Below are positions 59,682-64,000 of a stretch of DNA of 64,000 bases, piece by piece. Source of the DNA: Aphidius gifuensis (lineage: Eukaryota > Arthropoda > Insecta > Hymenoptera > Braconidae); the NCBI RefSeq assembly GCF_014905175.1, contig NC_057791.1, positions 16,744,177 to 16,808,176 on the forward strand, in the 5' to 3' direction. The notes beneath the pieces were generated by a model. The model had not been told where the DNA came from and searched no databases. It worked only from the letters and a program-made list of their open reading frames with translations. Within the stretch, counting starts at the first letter, position 1; each line of letters starts with the position of its first letter. The position numbers and the translations under genes were made by a program.

Positions 59682-62600
59682 GTAAGTCGTTCATTCAACT
59701 ATAACATATATCAAATATATCCCCAACAAAGTAACACAATTAGTAGTCAATTAGTCAAGTAATTTGCTATAAAAATAATTTAAAAATAAAAGCATATTAC
59801 TCACGTATTTTAATGCAAGGCTAGAAATATAATATCAATTTATTAATTCAATAAACATTGTTCGGAAAAAGAAAAAGAAAATCTTGGAAATTGTTCAATC
59901 ACATAAAAAAAAAAAAAGCCCTTATGATAAGTCGTTTTATTCGCTTGAACAAATCAATACAATGATTTAGTGAAAATACATGAAAATAATTATCTCCGAT
60001 AAGAAGCAATGAGATGAATACAGGAAGACCGATAAAGTGGGTGGTAAAATGAAATAGGAATATTGTCGTATCACTTTATCCTGACGACCTTTATCAGCAT
60101 TATCTTTATACATTGGTATATATGAGATAGTGGCAAAAATATCCAGTTACATAGCAAAGAGAAAGAACAGAGAAAACCAATCCGTTGAAGGTAAAATTGA
60201 ATCTCTAGTTGGTAGAATTTAATGAAAGGGATCTTTGAAATCTTGAAGCCCATCGAGAATCAAGATCAAGGGACATGGAAAAAAAATAATAAAATAAATA
60301 TAAATTTTGGAAAAAAAAAAAGATCATGATGGTTGGGGAGGACAATTTACTGAGCAAATGAGGGTGATACAACTAAAGACATGAAAAAAAGTAAAAGAAA
60401 AAAAAAATAACAATCCAAAGAAAAAATAATATCAAGATTCTTTTTGTTCTTTTTTTGAACCATGTCATTTAAAAGCTTGTAAAAAATATAATACATATAT
60501 ATATTTATTTGAAAATCATTGTACAATAAATTTTCAGAATGTTACAAGTAAAGGAACATAAATTGAGAGGTTGAAGTTAAAAAAAAAAAATAAGGGAAGA
60601 TGTTATTTGGTTAGTGGAAAATTGGCAAATAACTTGTATATCAAATTTAGACAATTTGTGATTGTTATAAAGCCAAGACTTTAAATGGAAGGTTAATCCC
60701 AGTGGATTTAATTTTCACAAAGCGTAAATCTTGGTTAGAGACTGTTTGATGGTGGCTGACCACTGTCACCATACTGTGCGTTGAGATATTGCAAGGTTTT
60801 TGTTGAAGAGAATTAAATACACTATTTCAAACAACAGCAAGAACACACTTGGGACAACTGGTGGTTAAATTTTGTCTGTCTATAACTTTACTTGAAAATT
60901 ATTACTTGATAAATATACAAAATCAAAATTCATTTTTTTTTAAACTTTTGTTCTTTTAATAATCTTTTTAGTAGATTTTTTTTAAGTAGTATAAAGTAGC
61001 TTTAGTCAGACAATTTTTAAATTATTATTTTATTAATTTCTACATTTTTTTTATTAACAAAAAAAACCTTGGTTTGCATTTTTTAAAAAATTTTTAATTT
61101 AGCGATTGCATTAATTACTTGAAATTTTATTATTTAATATTTATTGTTGTTATTTATATTTTATTAAAGCAAATTATTATTTCACTCATAAAAACGACGC
61201 GTAAAAATTTTCAAAGACATTTTATAAAAAGAAATTGAACAATTCCTATATACAGTTACATTTTTTTCATTTATATGAATTTTTTTTCTATTTTTATACC
61301 ATAAAAATTGTAGTCGTTTGAAAGTTAAGTTGAGTCACGTACAGTAGGTACACGAGCTAGACAGTGAACGAAATTTCTTTCCAATTTATAACGGCATCTA
61401 CCTCGATCGAAAAGTCTTTTCTTTTATACCTTCACAGTTGCACTTGACAAAAATGTCCGGTCAGGTGAGGATGAAAAGATAGGAAACGGAACAGAGTGCA
61501 TATATGAAAAAAAAAAAAAAAAAAAGTTCACGATGAAAACGATAAAACTCAAAGTAGTATAACAAAAAAAAAAAATATATATATAACAAAAATTGCTAAA
61601 AGTAAATGTGAAAGGAAGAGACCAAGTATAATACGAGATTGCCCATGATTTTCTTTCATGAAACTGAGAACGTTGCTAAAGTTTTACTTTTTTCTATTTC
61701 ATATTTTTTTCAAAATGAAAGTCTTGTCGCGTACAAGTACACCATCCATAGAAAAAAAAAAAAAAAGTTTAAAAAGTAAAAAAGAAAAATAGTGAAAATA
61801 TTCTTTTTTACAATTTGTATGTAAAAATTTCTATTCTCATTTAATATTAAACTTATTTCGCATTTCTTATTTATATTTTAAATTTAAAAATTCTAATTTT
61901 ATTTTTTGATAATAAAATAAAATGATAGAGGTATAACATTTCGGCTTAGCCATCGATACAAAAACCCATTGGGCATATTACCAAGCAATATCGAATATTG
62001 AAATATCTTCATGTATATTTTTTTTTTTGGCTTGCTGATTTTCTTTTAGCCCCCCATATCTTTTATCAGCCCTTTTTTTATATATTTTCTAACAATATCA
62101 CGTCCAAGCTGGCACAGTTGTACGAATAAACTTTCACGTCTATTGAGTGTACACCATCTCTTCGAAAGAACATTTTAAATGGAGATATATATATACATTT
62201 TATTCAGTCTATGTATAGGTATATATTTGATCTTTCAATGTGCCCTGAAGGGGTGAATTTTAACAAGACGCGAACATGATTTCTCTTCGTAAACTTCTTA
62301 AGAATATTTACGTTTTAAAAGTTCAAATGTGCAGAAAGAAAGAGCCAGTGGATTTTTCGTCGGAAGTATATATAAAAAATATACAGGAAGTAAGAAAAGA
62401 AGTATAAGAAAAAAAAAAAATCTTCCAAATGAAATGGCAAACTGTTTTGGTCTTTTTATAAAAAGCCACTGTAAATAAATACAAAAATTATATATTTTAT
62501 TTCTATTTTATTTTCCAAAAAAATATATACTATAAAAACTATTTTTTCTGTTTTTTATTCACATGCCTCATCAAACTTTGCAAAAAAGAAAAAAAGAAAT

Positions 62601-63219
62601 TAAACTGTCTTTTACGCTAACTTTGTTCGCCACTATTATTATTTGTTTTTTATTTTTCATCCCTATTTTTATTTTTTTTTTTTTCTTGTTTTTCATCAAA
62701 CTCCAAAGAAGCGAGGATCCCTCTGTTTATCTTACTCAATTTTCTGTTCTCCATCAAGGTACATTTCTTTTTTTTTATTATTATTTTTTTTTAATATCTT
62801 TTTTTTTCTGGTGTTTTCATGTAAATCAAGATTTTCTTTGAGAAAAAAAATGAGTTTATCTAGCCAACGGTTTATTTATTCTGGGTTAAATAAAAAAATT
62901 AACATAAGAATAAAATAAAATGATGAAATGTATAACCATCGAGTTTTTTTGGCCACTTATCAAACAGCCAGAAACAAAAAAAAAATAAAAATACTATACA
63001 CAAAGTGTTGTAACAAAAAAAAATAAATAAATCCTAATATAAAAAGGACAAACATCATCGGTCTTCCGGACATTTGATTGGTCATTGTTTTTTTCTCACT
63101 TACTCTCATACAAATTTCTTTCTGTTTGCCTTTTTCTATTATTTTTTTATTTATTTCGTTAGCAACGAAAAAACAACAAAAAAAAGCGAGTAAACAAAAT
63201 TTTTTTTGATATTTTTGAT
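59682..63219. other. RYK-type receptor intron 3, 5' portion
   Basis: AT-rich intron after the last visible receptor exon. GC-raised stretches lie at about 59990-60270, 60640-60860 and 61320-61500, without open frames that show a domain. I searched for the juxtamembrane and transmembrane exons expected next in a RYK-family gene and saw none before the window ends. Confidence 0.4.
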
Positions 63220-64000
63220 ATTTTTTTTTAAAATTGACATATTAAGCTAGCACAACTTTTTTAATAATCATCGGATCTCGATGCAATTGGGCTTAAAATT
63301 TTGTGCGAATTATGTGTTTTTTATGTGTGAAGAAATAAATTTGAAAGAAAATTTTTTTAAATATTTTCTATATTTTTTTTTAAAATTCAAATATTAAGCT
63401 AGCACAACTTTTTCAATAATCATCGGATCTCGATGCAATTGGGCTTAAAATTTTGTGCGAATTATGTGTTTTTTATGTGTGAAGAAATAAATTTGAAAGA
63501 AAATTTTTTTTTTATTTTTTACATTTTTTTAAAAAATTCAAATATTAAGCTAGCACAACTTTCTCAATAATCATCGGATCTCGATGCAATTGGGCTTAAA
63601 ATTTTGTGCGAATTATGTGTTTTTTATGTGTGAAGAAATAAATTTGAAAGAAAATTTTTTTTTTATTTTTTACATATTTTCTATATTTTTTTTAAAAATT
63701 GACATATTAAGCTAGCACAACTTTTTTAATAATCATCGGATATCGATGCAATTGGGCTTAAAATTTTGTGCGAATTATGTGTTTTTTATGTGTGAAGAAA
63801 TAAATTTGAAAGAAATTTTTTTTTTTATTTTTCAAATTTTTTTTAAAAATTCAAATATTAAGCTAGCACAACTTTTTCAATAATCATCGGATCTCGATGC
63901 AATTGGGCTTGAAATTTTGTGCGAATTATGTGTTTTTTATGTGTGAAGAAATAAATTTGAAAGAAAATTTTTTTAAATATTTTTTATATTTTTTTTAAAA
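63220..64000. repeat. tandem array of ~151-162-bp units, truncated by window end
   Basis: Five copies of a unit are present, with the mark CTAGCACAACT beginning at 63247, 63399, 63550, 63712 and 63863 (spacings 152, 151, 162, 151). Each contains ATTAAGCTAGCACAACTTT, AATAATCATCGGATCTCGAT, GCAATTGGGCTTAAAATTTT, GTGCGAATTATGTGTTTTTT and GTGTGAAGAAATAAATTTG, followed by a variable A/T spacer. Copies differ by a few bases only, so the array is young or homogenised. The array likely continues past the window. Confidence 0.9.

Noticed and set aside
63220..64000. Regular repeats that might suggest a CRISPR-like array
   Set aside because: Units are about 151-162 bp direct tandem repeats with A/T spacers in an insect intron; there are no short repeats with unique equal-length spacers and no cas genes.

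Overview
The window is strongly AT-rich eukaryotic DNA with long A/T homopolymer runs, spliced genes, GT-AG introns and AT-biased codons. The four recognisable genes are animal genes with insect-like versions, so the source is an insect nuclear genome. A hymenopteran, perhaps an AT-rich parasitoid wasp, is my best inference, but nothing here proves the order.

Layout, left to right. (1) 344-9076, minus strand: misshapen (msn; MAP4K4/TNIK/MINK family Ste20 kinase). Fourteen coding exons give the start codon, the whole kinase domain and the acidic/proline-rich linker. The C-terminal CNH part lies beyond the left edge. (2) 10727-13515, plus: Kintoun (DNAAF2), three exons. (3) 14552-16739, plus: DNAAF1 (LRRC50; fly dtr), seven exons. 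Genes 2 and 3 lie head to tail about 1 kb apart, and both products act in cytoplasmic pre-assembly of axonemal dynein arms. (4) 18865-19168, minus: a two-exon small gene candidate of unknown function. Next to it are a promoter-like block and a possible short plus-strand transcript (about 20032-20463). (5) 27803-59681 and beyond, plus: the 5' part of a RYK/Derailed-type Wnt receptor, with a signal-peptide exon and two WIF-domain exons. These are separated by introns of about 14.6 and 16.8 kb; the transmembrane and kinase exons lie past the right edge.

Most of 27.9-64 kb is therefore intron of the receptor gene. It holds few genes but several repeats: a foldback element of tandem ~143 bp units that then run inverted (39.43-40.62 kb), a second array of the same family (48.9-49.57 kb), a 359 bp inverted-repeat element (48.52-48.88 kb), and a tandem array of ~151-162 bp units that runs off the right end (63.22-64 kb). 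The core of that last array resembles the arms of the inverted-repeat element. GC-raised patches in the AT-rich background are candidate enhancers or hidden exons.

I found no prokaryotic system, CRISPR array, rRNA or tRNA. The points most worth checking are the DNAAF2-DNAAF1 pair with a candidate X-box, the unannotated small spliced gene, the msn microexon, the odd last intron of Kintoun, and the related repeat families inside the receptor introns.
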